Shown: positions 27,037 through 39,831 of the stretch, one piece after another
How the letters are laid out: each line of letters begins with the position of its first letter
How positions within the stretch are numbered: the first letter of the stretch is position 1
Notes under the pieces: model-generated
Database searches by the model: none
What the model was told of the DNA's origin: nothing
Seen by the model: the letters and a program-made list of their open reading frames with translations, nothing else
From: Spirodela intermedia
Taxonomy: Eukaryota > Streptophyta > Magnoliopsida > Alismatales > Araceae
Reading direction: 5' to 3'
NCBI GenBank assembly: GCA_902729315.2
Contig: LR746265.1
Location: forward strand, 5,932,892-5,996,891
DNA: 64,000 nt
Position numbers and translations under genes: made by a program

Positions 27037-30000
27037 GGACGGCGGGAGGAAGGGTTGAGGGAGAGAGAGAGGGAGATTTTCTCGCGGCTTGGGGGATTTG
27101 CAGAGGAGCCCAGAGCAAACAGGCGGCTGCTGCAGGCAGTGGGAATTTGAATGCAGGGTCCCAATAACGGGAGAGGAGACGGAAAGACGACTATGTCCCG
27201 TATTCCTCGGTCCGCCTCCATCACCAAGGCCCGCCATTTCCTCTACCTCGTAGGGGTATTCTCGACATGAAGGAGGAATAGAGAAGCAACATCCCTCCGC
27301 TGTCCGAAATTTGCGCACTTTCCATCCGACGAGGGATGCGAAAATGGGGACCTCTCATAGCAGCAGTCACCGAGCGGTCCTCCAACGGTGCGAAATACCC
27401 ATCCTATCCGCACCTCCCTCAGCCTCGGCCTCGGCGGCGCTGAGTTTCCATTAGAGGCGGAGACGGCCGCCGCCCGCCTTCGCCCGTTTAGCGCCACAGA
27501 CGGACCAGGCCACCCCGACGCTCGGCGCTCCTGCCCAAGGTTCAAATTTGAACGGAAGTTCACCTCCCGGTGTGCCCACTTCGTCTTCTTCCCCCCGTCA
27601 CGGACCTCCTCTCCGGCCACGTAAAATCCCTCCCCCGCCGCCCCTGGAAGTCCCTAATGTCCCCTCCTCCGGTCGGCGGTCAAATTAGCTTACCCCCTCC
27701 CAAGAAAAATTCCAATCTTTACATCAAGGGAAAGGTTTCCAACTGACAAAAGAGAGAGAATGAAGTGAGAGAGAGAGAGACGAAGTCCCTGCTCCGGGGC
27801 AGAAACGTAACACTCAGAAAACCCGTACAGTCCCCTGCCAAATTTACCGCACAGTGGGAGTCCCGTGAGGGTGAGGGAGCCTTCAATGGTGGTCGCCGGG
27901 AGATTTTATGGCAGCCCCATTCCTGCAGACGGGGAGCAGGACCGAGGGAAGCCAGCGGAGAAGGAGGCGCACACTGCAGTGCGCCGACCGACGAGAAGAG
28001 AATCCTAGGCCGGAGTTACTCCACCCCGCGGAGCCACTGCCGCAGCCGGCCACTAGGGGCCCCCCTGCTTGTCGTCACCTCCTCGTAAACGCCCAGAGAT
28101 ACGGAGCCAAAGGTTCAGGAAGGACTCTTCCTCCCCACTGCCCGCTGTTCCGGCCCTCGCCGTGCGTACGTGCCAGCACGCGGAGGGAAGGCTCTGCGGC
28201 GCCGGTGCCGGCCTTGGCAGCAGCGGCCGAGGAAGCGCCCCCACGTGCCGTGCCCCCCGGAGCAGGGAGCCCTTCCACCGTCCGTCCTCATCTACAATAC
28301 GGACGGTGAGGGGGGGACGGAGCCCTAGCGGGGTCCTCCTCCCCCATCAGAGATCTCCTGCGTGGTGTGCAGTGGAATCCATATTTGGGACCCGCCCGCC
28401 TTACCGTAGGCATCTAACGTAAAAAATAAAATAAATAAACTATTTTTATATGTTTGGGATGGGCATCAACGGGCCGGGCCAGGGGTACCTGGTTGACTTT
28501 TTGAGGCCCGGATCTGGCCCATTCTTGGATAACAGCTTATCCATCCTATCCACGCCCTTTTGACCACCAAAATTAATTTTTTAATATAGTTTCCGTATTA
28601 ATAGCTTCTGATGAAATGTTGCATGTATAGAAAATAACGACTATCATTCCCTTTGCGAGGGAACGACGTGTTGACCTAATCGATAGACGCAATGGGTTCG
28701 TGACTCTGGTACTTCACTTTGGTCAATGCACGTAGTGACCTGGTACTTTACTTTGGTCATTGCCATTGGAACGTGAATATGCTTACAACACCATGTGGCT
28801 AATATGTGGGTAGTTAACATTATTTCACAAATCTTTCGTTTCATTATTGAATCATAAGTCTTGCTACGTTAATAGTCATGGTTTATGAACTATATCTCAT
28901 TATTGTCAAGTTCAATAGCGATGAAAATTATCTAAGGGATAATTGTTTTTTTTATTTAAATAATAAGATAATTATTGTCAGAAAAAAACTAAATAATCCA
29001 TCAAAATTATGGTATGGGAAAAGTATATTATATCCAATGTAAAAATAATTTCTCAAAAGTATAAATCAGGAAATCTCTCATAACGTGGCTTTTCAAGTCA
29101 AAGTATCAAATTCTTTCGAAGTGACGTGACGTGATAAAGATATTGGTAAAGTATATGTAACATCTACTTTTTTCACAAAAATATTAAACATATTACTTAA
29201 AATGAAACGTGGCACTAATCTATTGAACTGCAAATGTTTTGCATTGCTTCAAAGCCATACTAATGATTATTAAAGTCTCTCTAATTATATCACACCCCAA
29301 AAAGTCAACATATTCGATCCAAGCTTATTGTCTATCTATTCACTTGCCGAACTACCCCTGATGCTATTTTGTTTCCTGACACCATTGAAAATCATCTTTA
29401 TGTTATTATTTTGTCGTCTGATTAATCTCAAACCTAGTTTTATACACCAGTAGATTACATTGATCCTCGTATACAAGTGGTTTATAGAGAGAGAAAAAGA
29501 CAGAGAGAGTTGGACGATGTTCCTCCTGGCTTGAGGTCCGCGCCTTTTTGGGCCCTTCAGACCAGACATATCTCCGATCCACGCACGGCGGCCTCACGTT
29601 CGCTGGAACCTCATCTGACCCAGCGCCGCCCCCTATCCCCCACCACCACCACGAGCTCCGCATCTCTCCTGCCATTGATCCGCTCCGATTCGTTGAATAT
29701 TCCCAACTGGCCGCCGTCACCTCCGGCGGGCAGACCTGCCGGAGTCGCCACCGTGCACGGTTCACTTGTGCGCCGAACAAGGCCAGAGCAGTCGCCGTAA
29801 AGGGAAGAAACAGCGACGGCATCGATTAAATGTATTCTACAGCATACAATTCGGGAGCCTGATTTCTTTCTCGGCCCTTTCAATCCCACCATTCGTATAA
29901 TATTTTCCGGCTTATCCGCGGGAATTATTATAAACCAGCTCCGATCATCCCCAATCCTCGTCTATGGCTCTCGTTCGATCCTCATCCTATCCGTTGACTC

Positions 30001-30604
30001 CGTAGATCAGCCAGCCCCAGTCTCATCCACGCCGGGCTCTTGGATGGAAATAAATTATGAAATAAAATAAAATGAGGAAGATTATTGGGGAAATTTCTGG
30101 GAAAATATTCGCCCAGGAAGCTTCCTATTGGAGGGGGCGTGGAATGACGAGAATACCCCTCGGACGTGGACGTGCGAAGCGCCGTCGGTCTTTTTCCGGT
30201 ATTTCATTTTTGGCGCGTGGCGGTTTTTTTTCAAACGCGTCGGGATGGGCGGGATCGATCGACGTTCATTTCCGATCGGGCGGTTCGTGACGCGTGTTTC
30301 CGCTCTTACGCTGGTATTACGGGAGAGGCTGCCAGGTGTCCTGTGGTCAGTTTGTTTTTAACGTCTTGTGGGTTAGAGGGCGCTTTCCTCGGAACGCTGG
30401 GGGGTTTTATGTGAAATTACAGATCACTGATGGGGGCTGCCAGTGATTGAGCGATCACCTATCAAGCCCCTCTCCTCCGATAAAATAATATAAATAAATG
30501 ACATGGAAAAAAAATCCGGGGAGGACGACAAAACCGATCCCTCTCCGACCATAAGCAGCGGCGCAGAGCTACCGTCGAACAGCTTCCCTCTCCTCTCCCC
30601 TGGT

Positions 30605-30646
30605 TCTCTCTCTCTTTCTCTCTCTCTCTCTCTTTCTCTCTCTCTC
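30605..30646. repeat. (CT)n tract in the ACS-like 5' leader
   Basis: A CT run with TTT interruptions, 145 bases upstream of the chosen start codon of the ACS-like gene. Confidence 0.9.
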
Positions 30647-30790
30647 CGTCTTCCTCGGTCCCATTCTCCAGGGGGGGAGAAGCACCAGGGGGAGAGAGGG
30701 AATGGGAGGGCGACGCGAGGAGGGGGAAGATTAGGGAATCGGTGTCCAGTGGGGGGATCTGCGGGCGGAGCTGCTTCGGTCGCTCCCCGG

Positions 30791-33700
30791 ATGAGACTGA
30801 CGCGGTTGAAGGATAGAGACGGCGAGGACGACGCGGCCTCCGCTACCATCCCGTCCAGATCAGTCGCCGGCGGCGGTGGCGAAGGCACGGCTATGAGGAT
30901 TATCGTCCCCCTGCAAGGAGTGGTCCAGGGACGTGGCGGTCTCGTCCTTGGTTCTGTCATCCCCTGCGCTCTGTTTTATTTCCTGCAGTTGTACCTCAAG
31001 CGGAACCGCTCGTCCCCTTCTTCCCCGCCTCCTGCGTCTCCTCCATCTGGGCCATCCCCTTCCACGTCATCTGGCGACCTTCCGGAGCTCGCCACTGGCA
31101 TCCCTAGGTCGCTGTCCCGGACGTTGCTTTCTCCGAGAGCTTCATCTTCTCCCGCTCAGGTCTCGTCTCGAGCCTCCTCCATTCTCAGGTCCGGTGAATC
31201 CGCTTATTACGCCGGCCTGAGAAGGTCTTCGGAGGACCCATACGATCCCGTCTCCAACCCTGACGGTTTCATTCAGCTTGGTTTGGCCGAGAACAAGGTA
31301 ATTTATGCTCGCTTTCCATTTGTGACACCCTCCATTGTATCCGCTCTGTTTGTATATCTACGTTGATGAACTCCGACTCATGTTGGCGTCTGGAGACTTA
31401 CGACATTATTCGTTTTAGAGCAGCTGTCACTGGATCTGGTTGGTGAATGGCTGGCTTGTCATTTAAGGGATTCACTGCTGGATGACAATCATGCTCCTTT
31501 CGACATCAATGGACTGGCGACATATCAGCCGTTCGATGGACTCATGGATTTGAAGAGTGTAAGCTGAAATCTGTCCTTTCCTTTTCTACAGTTGAATACT
31601 TACTATTGTATTATTCGCTGATTTTATTCATTTTTTTTCATTTATTTCACAATATTCGTTTTCTAAAATATTTTTTCTCTGACGTCAAACTAGAATGTAG
31701 GCTTCGTCATCTGCATGTCTTGCAAATATCACTTGGTCTGGGACATTCTTCCCCTCTATACATTGACGGAGAACAAAATTTGCAATCGGGGTTACTTAAG
31801 CAGACGATGGCGTCTGTATTAATTTGCATTTTTTGTTATAAGGAAAATCATCCGGTTCAAAATAGGATGACCTCTTACCGTGACTTTTCGTAATACCGAC
31901 AGTCTGATAACTATATACTTATAATCATATATTTTTATAAGGTCTATGAACGTAGATACTTTGACGAAGTTTTAAATTGGGTGTTACGTTTACTAAGTTC
32001 GTTGGTTGATTATTTTTTTTCTTGTAAAGTTGCCTTTGTTTTCTCCTTTCTCAGTTGAGAAGCGCAAAACTTCAAGCTGAGATTATTTTTCCTATTTTTT
32101 GCTTTTCCTATTGGTTGACTTAGAACTGATGCCGTAAGTCCATAGAATCAGATAATAATTACGTATAAAGAGTTGCATATCTTCAAAGAAATTGGCAGAT
32201 ACATTGAAGCATTTATACGTCTTCAATGTTGGCAGCGTAAATTCTAACTGCTGAAAGGAAAAACTTCCCTTAAATAGACTTGGCTGGAAACTAAGCTGGA
32301 ATTTTTTTTAAACATGTCTCAACTTATAGTAGAAAAAGGTTTTGTTCGTTTGTTTTCATGAATACTTTCTTAGAAGTTTGTTCACTGCGACATGCTTATA
32401 ATGTGAAGTTTCTGTTGGTCTTCCTTAATTACTCGATTTCGTTGTTTAAATTATAATTTAAAAATATCATATTTTCTTGGGAAATTTCACTCAGGCATAA
32501 TCATTTTGACCCAAAAATTCACAAATCCTCATGGATTCTCAATTCCATTTATACTCTGGAACCACAATTGTTCTTGCCATGGATTTGCGACACAAATCAT
32601 TTTGTCAGTTGTGGTCCTACTCCTGCAGGATTTATGCATAGTGTTTATAGTACTGGATTTGTACTTCGTGAATGTAGACTTCCAAATGTAGCAGATAATG
32701 TTCTACTTCTATTTATTATGTTGGCGTTCCAAGGTTAGTTTGAGCATAAGTAATGGTACATGCTCGTTTCAATGTGTGTCGTTCTTCCTTTCGTTATTTT
32801 GTATTTTACCTGCATTCTCGTTATTTTTCAGGCTGTTGCTGGATTCATGGGTCAAGTCATGCAAACATCAGCTTGCTTTAATCCAGCTCAGATGGTATTA
32901 ACAGCTGGAGCAACACCTGCGGTTGAAATACTCAGTTTTTGTCTGGCAGATGCTGGGAACGCATTCCTCGTCCCTTCACCATATTACCCAGGGTAGAATT
33001 TCTCATCTTCCTTCTGACGAAAATTTCTATCACTTATCACCAATAAATACGTCAGCGGAGCTAAGAAGCTGTTCGTTTTTCAGATTTGATAGGGATGTAA
33101 AGTCACGAAGTGGTGTGGAGCTCATACCCGTTCCCTGTAGAAGCACTGATAACTTTAATCTGAGCATTGCTTCGCTTGAGAGAGCCTACAGCCAAGCGAA
33201 GAAACGGGGGACAAAAGTTCGAGCAGTACTGATTTCAAATCCCACCAACCCGGTTGGTAATTTGCTGAATCGAGAAACACTTTATGGACTTCTGGACTTC
33301 GCCAGAGAGAAAAATATTCATGTGATATCTGATGAGGTATTTGCCGGGTCTATCTACGGGAACCATGAGTTCGTCAGCATGGCAGATATCTTGGAGACGG
33401 ATGATTTTGACAGGAACCGGGTTCACATTGTATACGGGCTGTCTAAAGATCTTTCTCTCCCGGGCTTCAGAGTGGGCGTGATCTACTCCTTCAATGAGAA
33501 TGTTCTATCTGTTGCTACAAGATTAGCTAGATTCTCTTCAGTTTCTGTCCCCATCCAACACATGCTTGTGTCCATGCTATCAGATTCCAAGTTCATTGGT
33601 GAATTTATGGCCGTCAACAGACAGAGGCTTCAGAAAATGTACGCCCTATTTGTGGAAGGACTGAAGCAGCTGGGCATTGACTGTGCTATCAGCAGTGGGG

Positions 33701-33939
33701 GTTTCTACTGTTGGGCCAACCTTAGTAAGTACATCAGATCATACAGCGAGAAAGGGGAGTTGGAACTGTGGGATAAGCTGCTGAACGTTGCCAAGGTCAA
33801 CGTCACTCCGGGGTCATCATGCCACTGCATTGAGCCCGGATGGTTCCGCTGTTGTTTCACCACGTTGACAGAGAAGGATATCCCTGTGGTCATGGAGCGG
33901 ATCAAAAAGGTTCTCGACAGCCACATATCTCCGCGTTGA
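30791..33939 (+). CDS. ACC-synthase-like aminotransferase with N-terminal membrane segment (ACS10/ACS12 type)
   Basis: A PLP-dependent class I/II aminotransferase. The ACS10/ACS12 branch resembles ACC synthase, but Arabidopsis members are reported as amino-acid aminotransferases that do not make ACC. Exons are 30791-31297, 31424-31558, 32832-32992 and 33084-33939, 552 residues. The branch-specific N-terminus is present: [15 protein letters not shown] followed by a membrane segment at about 51-69 ([16 protein letters not shown]). The linker to 130 is Ser/Pro-rich. The catalytic domain has [26 protein letters not shown] (319-326), the SDEVFAG block, and the PLP-binding Lys389 in [15 protein letters not shown] chose ATG 30791 because the open frame also runs upstream through the CT tract and other family members begin close to here. 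The acceptor at 31423 (CAG) was preferred since it gives the conserved AENKLSLDL join. Confidence 0.94.
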
Positions 33940-34830
33940 ACTGGCAATCATTTAGTCTATAGCTCACACTATTGCAAGGTCAACTCACTCCCAACCTGCG
34001 AGCGCAAGAACCACTGAAACCCCCCTCCCTTCTCAACCAGAGCAGATATATTCACACCGGCACGGTCAACAATAAGGAGCATCTGTGGGATATCACACCG
34101 GAATAGTCAGCTGCATTGGATGGCGGGCACTTGAAACAAAGTACATTAGAATTGTGTACATGCTGGACCTGCAATGTGGCTCAACCCTCAAATGATCTTG
34201 CAGTCGGTCAAAGCCCGGCTGCTGGACTGCGTCCATCCAGCTCCGCCTCTGCCGTTCATCCATAGCGCACATCCTGAGTGATCCTGCGGTTGACTCCAGT
34301 CCCGAAGAGGCCGCACAGCTGCACCTTCTTCCTTATGAATCCCCGCCGACGTCTCTGTGGAAGGTAAAACATGTTGCCGACTGGACCGTGATTAGTATTT
34401 GCCAAAAATGCCACCACTGCTATGGCTGTTAAATATTATCAGTATATTCTTTTCCCTATAATGGAAGGTTTAGTGGTCTGTAGGCACTCTGGCTTTAGGA
34501 TTTCTCTCCCTTTTCTGGCGTTGACCGAGAACATCAGACCCTGGCTGTCTGATGCGTCCTTGGGGTGTGTCATCTGTAGCTTTTTTTCGAGTCCATTTAT
34601 GTAAATTCTATGGTATATAATCTTCCATATTATTCTTTGTCGAGAAAGAAAGCTCCAAAAAGACTCGGATTTTATTTTCCCTACTCATTTTAGAATTGAT
34701 TAATTCGTGAATGGTGGTGTTGACTCACATCCCTGGAAAAGTCAAACTTGGTCAGCGCGAGGAATTTCCGGCTTCGTCCTTGACCTACTAGGATCCGGTG
34801 TTTCTAGAGGTATATTATTCTCTATTTTTC
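33940..34830. other. Convergent intergenic region
   Basis: The 3' flanks of the ACS-like gene (plus) and the Pro/Ser-rich gene (minus). No repeat or gene stands out; a 60-codon open frame at 34422-34604 is not convincing. Confidence 0.5.
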
Positions 34831-35227
34831 TTAATTTCTCTTGTGGATTACTCTGTGGGTGTGTGAGTTAGAGAGAGAGAGAAGAGAGAGAGAACAGACC
34901 GGATTTTTGGTGGCGGGGTTCCGCCTACCACAGCAACTCAGGCGGCGGTTCAGCAGGATCAGCTCTCCGAGGGTGGGGGGCCTCTTGGACGCGGCGTTGC
35001 CGGGGTTAAGTCCCTCGTTGAAGCACATCTCGTGGAGGAAGCTCACCTCAGGGCTCGACAGCGGGAAAAGGAACTCCAGAATGGAAACATCTTCGGCGCC
35101 GCCACCGCCACCGCCAACGTCTTCTTCCTCGCCGGAGTCCCACTGCCAGGCCGCCCAATCTCCGGAGTTCTCCTCGCTGGCGATCTCAATCGTCTCCGAG
35201 CTTTCTGCGACGGGAACCCGACGTCAG

Positions 35228-35270
<43 letters not shown>

Positions 35271-35734
35271 TCTTCCCCGTCGCACCTGCGCTGGAGGAGG
35301 AGGGAGCTTCAGCATTGAGCCCGAGAAAGTCGTCCTCTTCCCCGTCATCCACGAAGGGATTGTAGTTTCTGCGCGCAGGGGGCAGAAGAGCGGGCGGCGA
35401 GTTGACTCGCCATTCTCTCTTGGGCCGACCTGGCACGTCTTCCCAGCAAAAAGGAACGGAAATCTGCTGCCTTTCCCGCCGGCCGGGAACGGCGCCGCCT
35501 GAAGCCTCCTCCATCTTCATGGGGAACGAGCTTCCCGGCAAGCCCATATGTAGAAGACGAGGCTTCCACCCGCTCCCGGAAGTGGTGGTGGTGGTGAAGA
35601 TTGGTGGATTCGGACAACCCTGTTGACCGCCGCTGCCGTTCCATCGGCGGGTCAATCCCACCGGCTCCACCAGCGAGTAGTAAGTGGTCAACTCCCCTTC
35701 TTCCTCGGACGTGGGTCGGTTGGTTCGAATCCAT
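34831..35734 (-). CDS. Uncharacterised Pro/Ser-rich plant protein with VPFCWEDVPGRPK motif (apparent frameshift near the start)
   Basis: Function unknown. The sequence shows LLHMGLPGSSFPMKMEE, then VPFCWEDVPGRPKREW, a motif seen in plant DUF688 and 'hydroxyproline-rich' proteins, then an acidic stretch and a conserved-looking block SFLHEMCFNEGLNPGNAA near the C-terminus. I place two exons, 35734-35286 and 35204-34831. The intron (35205-35285, 81 nt) has GT-AG ends and is nearly half (AG)n repeat; without splicing a TGA interrupts the frame. The main frame has no ATG upstream of the conserved part except internal ones such as MGLPGSS. An ATG at 35734 lies one base out of frame, and deleting one base near 35712-35718 would join it and yield 273 residues. 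So this is either a sequence error, a broken allele or an unseen first exon. The C-terminal end (LSLLSLSNSHTH) is simple sequence and may also be wrong. Confidence 0.55.
35231..35266. repeat. (AG)n microsatellite filling much of a short intron
   Basis: About 18 AG units occupying 36 of the 81 nt of the intron at 35205-35285, next to its acceptor side on the minus strand. Confidence 0.92.
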
Positions 35735-36013
35735 TAACGCTGCATGAGAAAGCTCTCCGATTCTCCCCAGCCATGGCCCGGCAAATTTACGCAGAACTAA
35801 TTAATTTCGGAGCAAATGTGCTTCCGATGATCTCTGGGAACAGTATTTACAAAGGGAATTGATTCAGCCTGATTGGCGGAGGTCGTCCTCCACCTTCCCC
35901 TGCTTCTCTCTTCTACAACCGGCATGGCCTCCCCCCGTGAAGCAATCGTTCAAGCTTCTCTGCGGCAGTCAAAAGGCTCTCATCGAGATGAGTCCCAAGC
36001 TGGGCTCCATCTA

Positions 36014-39000
36014 CTACTGCGGTTCATCCTCAGCCTGAAGAGTCCGGAGGGTCCTCCTGGCGTAGATGGTGGTGGCGGCGGTGGCGGCAACGGCGCCGCC
36101 GAAGCCCAGGGCGTCGCACAGGATCTGGTCGCCCGATAGGAAGCCGGGGGCAAACGAGGCGTCCGCCAGCTTCCGAATAAAGATCCCACTGTAGAGCGGA
36201 CACAAGAAAAAACAGATCTTTCAGCAACACAAATTACTCCGAGGATGATTTGAGATCAACCAAGCGGGGAAATTCACACCATGTTCACGGATCCAGCTCA
36301 AGAACTCTTCGCCGACAATATGCCATAAAAATATATCCATTTTTTTTTATTTATTGCCACTTTTTTCTTCTTGATTCACCATAAAAAATCAAAATTGCGT
36401 TGTATATTAATGACCTGAGTAAGATGAGCTCCAACAGCTCAATTTGTCACAAGTTGCAGGGATCCACCAGGGTCTCCGGCATTCCTTCCCATGGATGAAC
36501 TCTGCCCTAAGATTTGCAGGCAACCACCAGGGTTCCCCAGACTAATATGATATAGGTGCGGATCTTAGCCCTACAATCGCGGCTGGTCTCAAAAGGCCAA
36601 TGTGGGTTGCCCTCCGCTGCCATCTAAGGCTCAGTAGCTTCGTTGAGATCAATGGCTGTCTAATGGCAGTCCAAGAAGACGACATAGAAAAATGGCCACG
36701 ACCTTCTCGTCCGAGGAAAGGTTGAGGACATTCCATGAGGATGCTCGTGTAGACAGTCTCACTCGCACCCATAAGTTCTTGGCAAATGCCCATGTCCTGT
36801 TGCTAAGAGAAGCAAGCTCGTGGAGTTCAGGGATCTGTTCTTCCTGAAAGTATCTTTTCATTCGATCTGAAAAGATAGAGCTAAAAGCCAATCTGAAGAC
36901 TGTGGGAAGGTTAGACGAGATATCTTCGCCAGGAATCGAAGTGGCTCTTCTATCCAAGCTGATTTCTTTCCAAAATGATGATGACATCCTAGTCCATGGA
37001 TCCTCAAGACTTTGTCGGATAACAATCGGACATTGATTGTATGATTCGGACAAACATATAACATTATTGGAACATAACAAATGGGTCGATCAAAGATTAT
37101 GTCCACAGAAGAGTAATGTCAGTCTTTCACTTATTTTGGGCTTCCAAAGAAGAAACAAACAATCACTGATTATCGTTTTTCTTATCGTTACTTTTACTTA
37201 GAGAAGCAAATGGTAAAATTAAGCTGATAATCTGCCAAAATTCTACTATGTGATCAAATAGTCAGAGACTCATCTTTTTTCGTACTCGTATATTTGAGCA
37301 TGAAGAACTGAGGAAGCAATGCATAAATGATGATAAAAACGAATCGGCTGAAAAATGGTGTCTTAGAAGTCAAAGGCAAGGAGTCGAACGAGCTATATGA
37401 TACCTCCATTAGCCAGAAAATGAAGAAAATTGAACAATGTTACATGAGATTTAAAAATTTGGGACAGGGAGAGGAATAATATATTGTTTGGCATGCTTTT
37501 ATTTCTAAATACACTCATCAATTCAGATCAACAATACATGCATACACAGATATATGTTGAAACGTTTTTTTCCATGTGGACTTGGGTTCGAAGTCATTTT
37601 CAAAGGTCAAGGGCATATTGCACATTAATGAAGAACTAGCGTGGAGAGCTGTCAACATATTTTCTTCAATAAAATAAAAATGATCGGAGGGACATGAGTT
37701 CTAACCTGTAGATTGTGATGAAAGTTTCAGGTACTATACCCGCCAGCGACCCTAGTAGGTAAGGCCAATACCTTACGTTTGTTGCAACAGAAGCATAGTT
37801 AAATATAATATATGGGAATGGAGAAATCCGGAGCACAGCAACCGACTGGAACTGATGGAACCAGTCTCCTTCACCAGCAAGCCTCACGATAGCAGCCTGC
37901 TTGGGCCATTTTTCAAGACATTGCTGTGTTATAGAACAACGTGAACATGAGTGTCAAGACTCAAAAAGTGGAAGAAAGGCAATAAAAGGCGTGAGGCGTA
38001 CATGTATTTTACGGCGAAAGAGTGAGCCAATGAGAAATGGCAAAGACATGCCCAAGCTCGTCCCCGCCATGATAAGAAGGAAACCATATCCGTAACCAAA
38101 TGTTATCCCCGAAATCCACATGCTCGGCGAAGATGGCAGCAACAAAGTAGGGAATATTGCAATAGACGAGAAGAGTATCAATCCGAGGATTGGTGGGCTA
38201 AATGCTGTCCTTTCCCAGTCCAAAACTGGGATAACCACCTGAAGAAAAACCAAGCAAAGTTTATAGGTAAGACAAAACCGCTATTGAGGTGGGTTACTTG
38301 ACTGAGAGAAAGAAGGGGTCATAATTTCAGATGAAAAAAAATACAGTTTCAAGGTTTTAAGAAGATTATATAAAAATAAAATCTTAACATCAAATCATAC
38401 CCATTGCTCTTGCGCTGAACGCTGCTTATTCATATTGCCCTTGTGACAGAGCAAAAAAGTTGATTTAAATGTGAGGGATGGGCCAAAAATACCCTCATTT
38501 TAATTATTGTAAAAAAATAAACTGACGACTATAAAGATGAATTTACTGAATGATAGCCAATTTAGTTTTGATTTGGACGATCCGATTACTCTAACAGAAT
38601 GGCCGAAAGTTTCACCAAGTTATAAGCTTTTTATGCGGTTGATATTACGAGCTTATGCACACTCATAGTAAAAACCTCCTCATTTTTCCCAAAGAGGTTA
38701 TATACAACCCAATGATCTATTTGAAATATGATGCCATCCAATTAACCATACCCTGATTGAAACCGAAAACCCCCCCAAAATATGTGGGGTCTTACTAAAC
38801 CCCAATAACCTTTACCATTTTCTAATTCTGAATCAGAGTTTCTTCTCTACCTCATCTCTGTCCCACTTAAAGCAGTATCGACAGTGATATGAATAATCTT
38901 TTGGTCTCTGCCAGTGTGGTAGAATCATGTTTTGTCCAAACAGCGATAGTAGTAATCCGACAGATTATTTTAACTCTTTGATTCTCATTACCTGCTATCG

Positions 39001-39831
39001 GATCCCATTCTATCAAACGCCAACAGCAGACTGTTACAGTTCACTTCATCTAGTGCATCCCAAAAGTAAGGCTAAGTCACTGTGTCTTCTTCTTTCCTTC
39101 CATGCATCCATGAATCAATACACTTATGAAGCATGAAAATGTCCCTCTTCGATGAAAGCATTCTGCTCCCACCGGTGGTTGGATGGTCGTTTGGGAGGGT
39201 CAAACCGATAACTAGGTGAAAAGTCCCGAGGTCAAAAGTGCAGTCTCCAAGAGTCTAATTTCTGATGATTGGAATGACATTTTCAGATTTTCATGTGGCG
39301 GCTTTCTCTAGTGTTTTCCATTTCAATGCAACTTCCTCCGTGCACTCCACCCGATCTCAGCATCTTCTGTGGGACTTTGTGACAAATAGGGGAAAAATAT
39401 ACACAATTCGAAATCCACAGGAACCACAATAGTGAAAGCGGCACTGAATTTTTCGTGCAGGATTTCCTCGCCTATCATCAAGCTAATCTTATCTGTGCAG
39501 TTTCTTGAGCCAATTGATAATTAAAAGAAAATCAGAACCTATGTCTACTCAACGGATTAAAAAAAAGAAAAATCTACACCACAAGTCGGTCAGGTAATAT
39601 GACCTTATTAATGAGGAGAGGAGCGCCCCAGAAGACAAAGGCCGCAGCTAGCGCCAAAAAGCAGACGCACAATGAGGCCAGCTTCGCCCACCACCAGATT
39701 GAATCCCGGATTCTCGGCAGGTTCCAACCGTGAAATCCAACAACCGTCCCCGACTCCAGATCCTCCAACGGCACCAAGATCACGTAGTCCCCATTACCAT
39801 CTTCCATCCTCAACTTCATAACCGCAGCCAT
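36014..39831 (-). CDS. VTT/DedA-domain membrane protein (SNARE-associated Golgi protein, TVP38/TMEM64 family)
   Basis: An endomembrane multi-pass protein; VTT/DedA proteins are associated with lipid scrambling and membrane traffic, the plant role being little known. Exons are 39831-39604, 38238-38002, 37923-37706 and 36188-36014, giving 285 residues. Residues near 47-70 form a first membrane segment after WWWAKL. The VTT core is in exons 2-3: [13 protein letters not shown], then [48 protein letters not shown] and [12 protein letters not shown]. The last exon has [12 protein letters not shown] and a C-terminal membrane segment. The start ATG 39831 is the first in the open frame; the alternatives MKLRMED and MEDGNGD would shorten it by a few residues. 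Introns 1 (38239-39603) and 3 (36189-37705) are long. It is divergent from the cyclophilin gene. Confidence 0.92.

Larger units (their letters stand above)
26848..30790. promoter_or_regulatory. Divergent upstream region of the TPX2-like gene and the ACS-like gene
   Basis: No convincing gene. From 26.85 to about 28.4 kb it is GC-rich, with a (GAGC)n tract at 27008-27036 in the likely leader of the TPX2-like gene. From 28.4 to 29.4 kb it is AT-rich and holds an imperfect duplication near 28706-28763. From 30.5 kb it is the GC-rich leader of the ACS-like gene with a (CT)n tract at 30605-30646. Open frames of 100-180 codons here lie on both strands over GC-rich sequence and look like chance. Confidence 0.5.

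Noticed and set aside
29406-29892. Overlapping frames on both strands (138, 107 and 93 codons)
   Set aside because: Mutually antisense in a GC-rich patch, low-complexity (Trp/Gly, His runs), no domain.
30503-30790. Start of the ACS-like protein at ATG 30503
   Set aside because: It would translate the CT tract as Ser/Leu repeats; family members begin near MRLTR, at 30791.
35722-35732. tRNA-like T-arm sequence GGTTCGAATCC
   Set aside because: No A-box or foldable cloverleaf in the preceding 75 bases; it overlaps the start region of the Pro/Ser-rich gene on the other strand.
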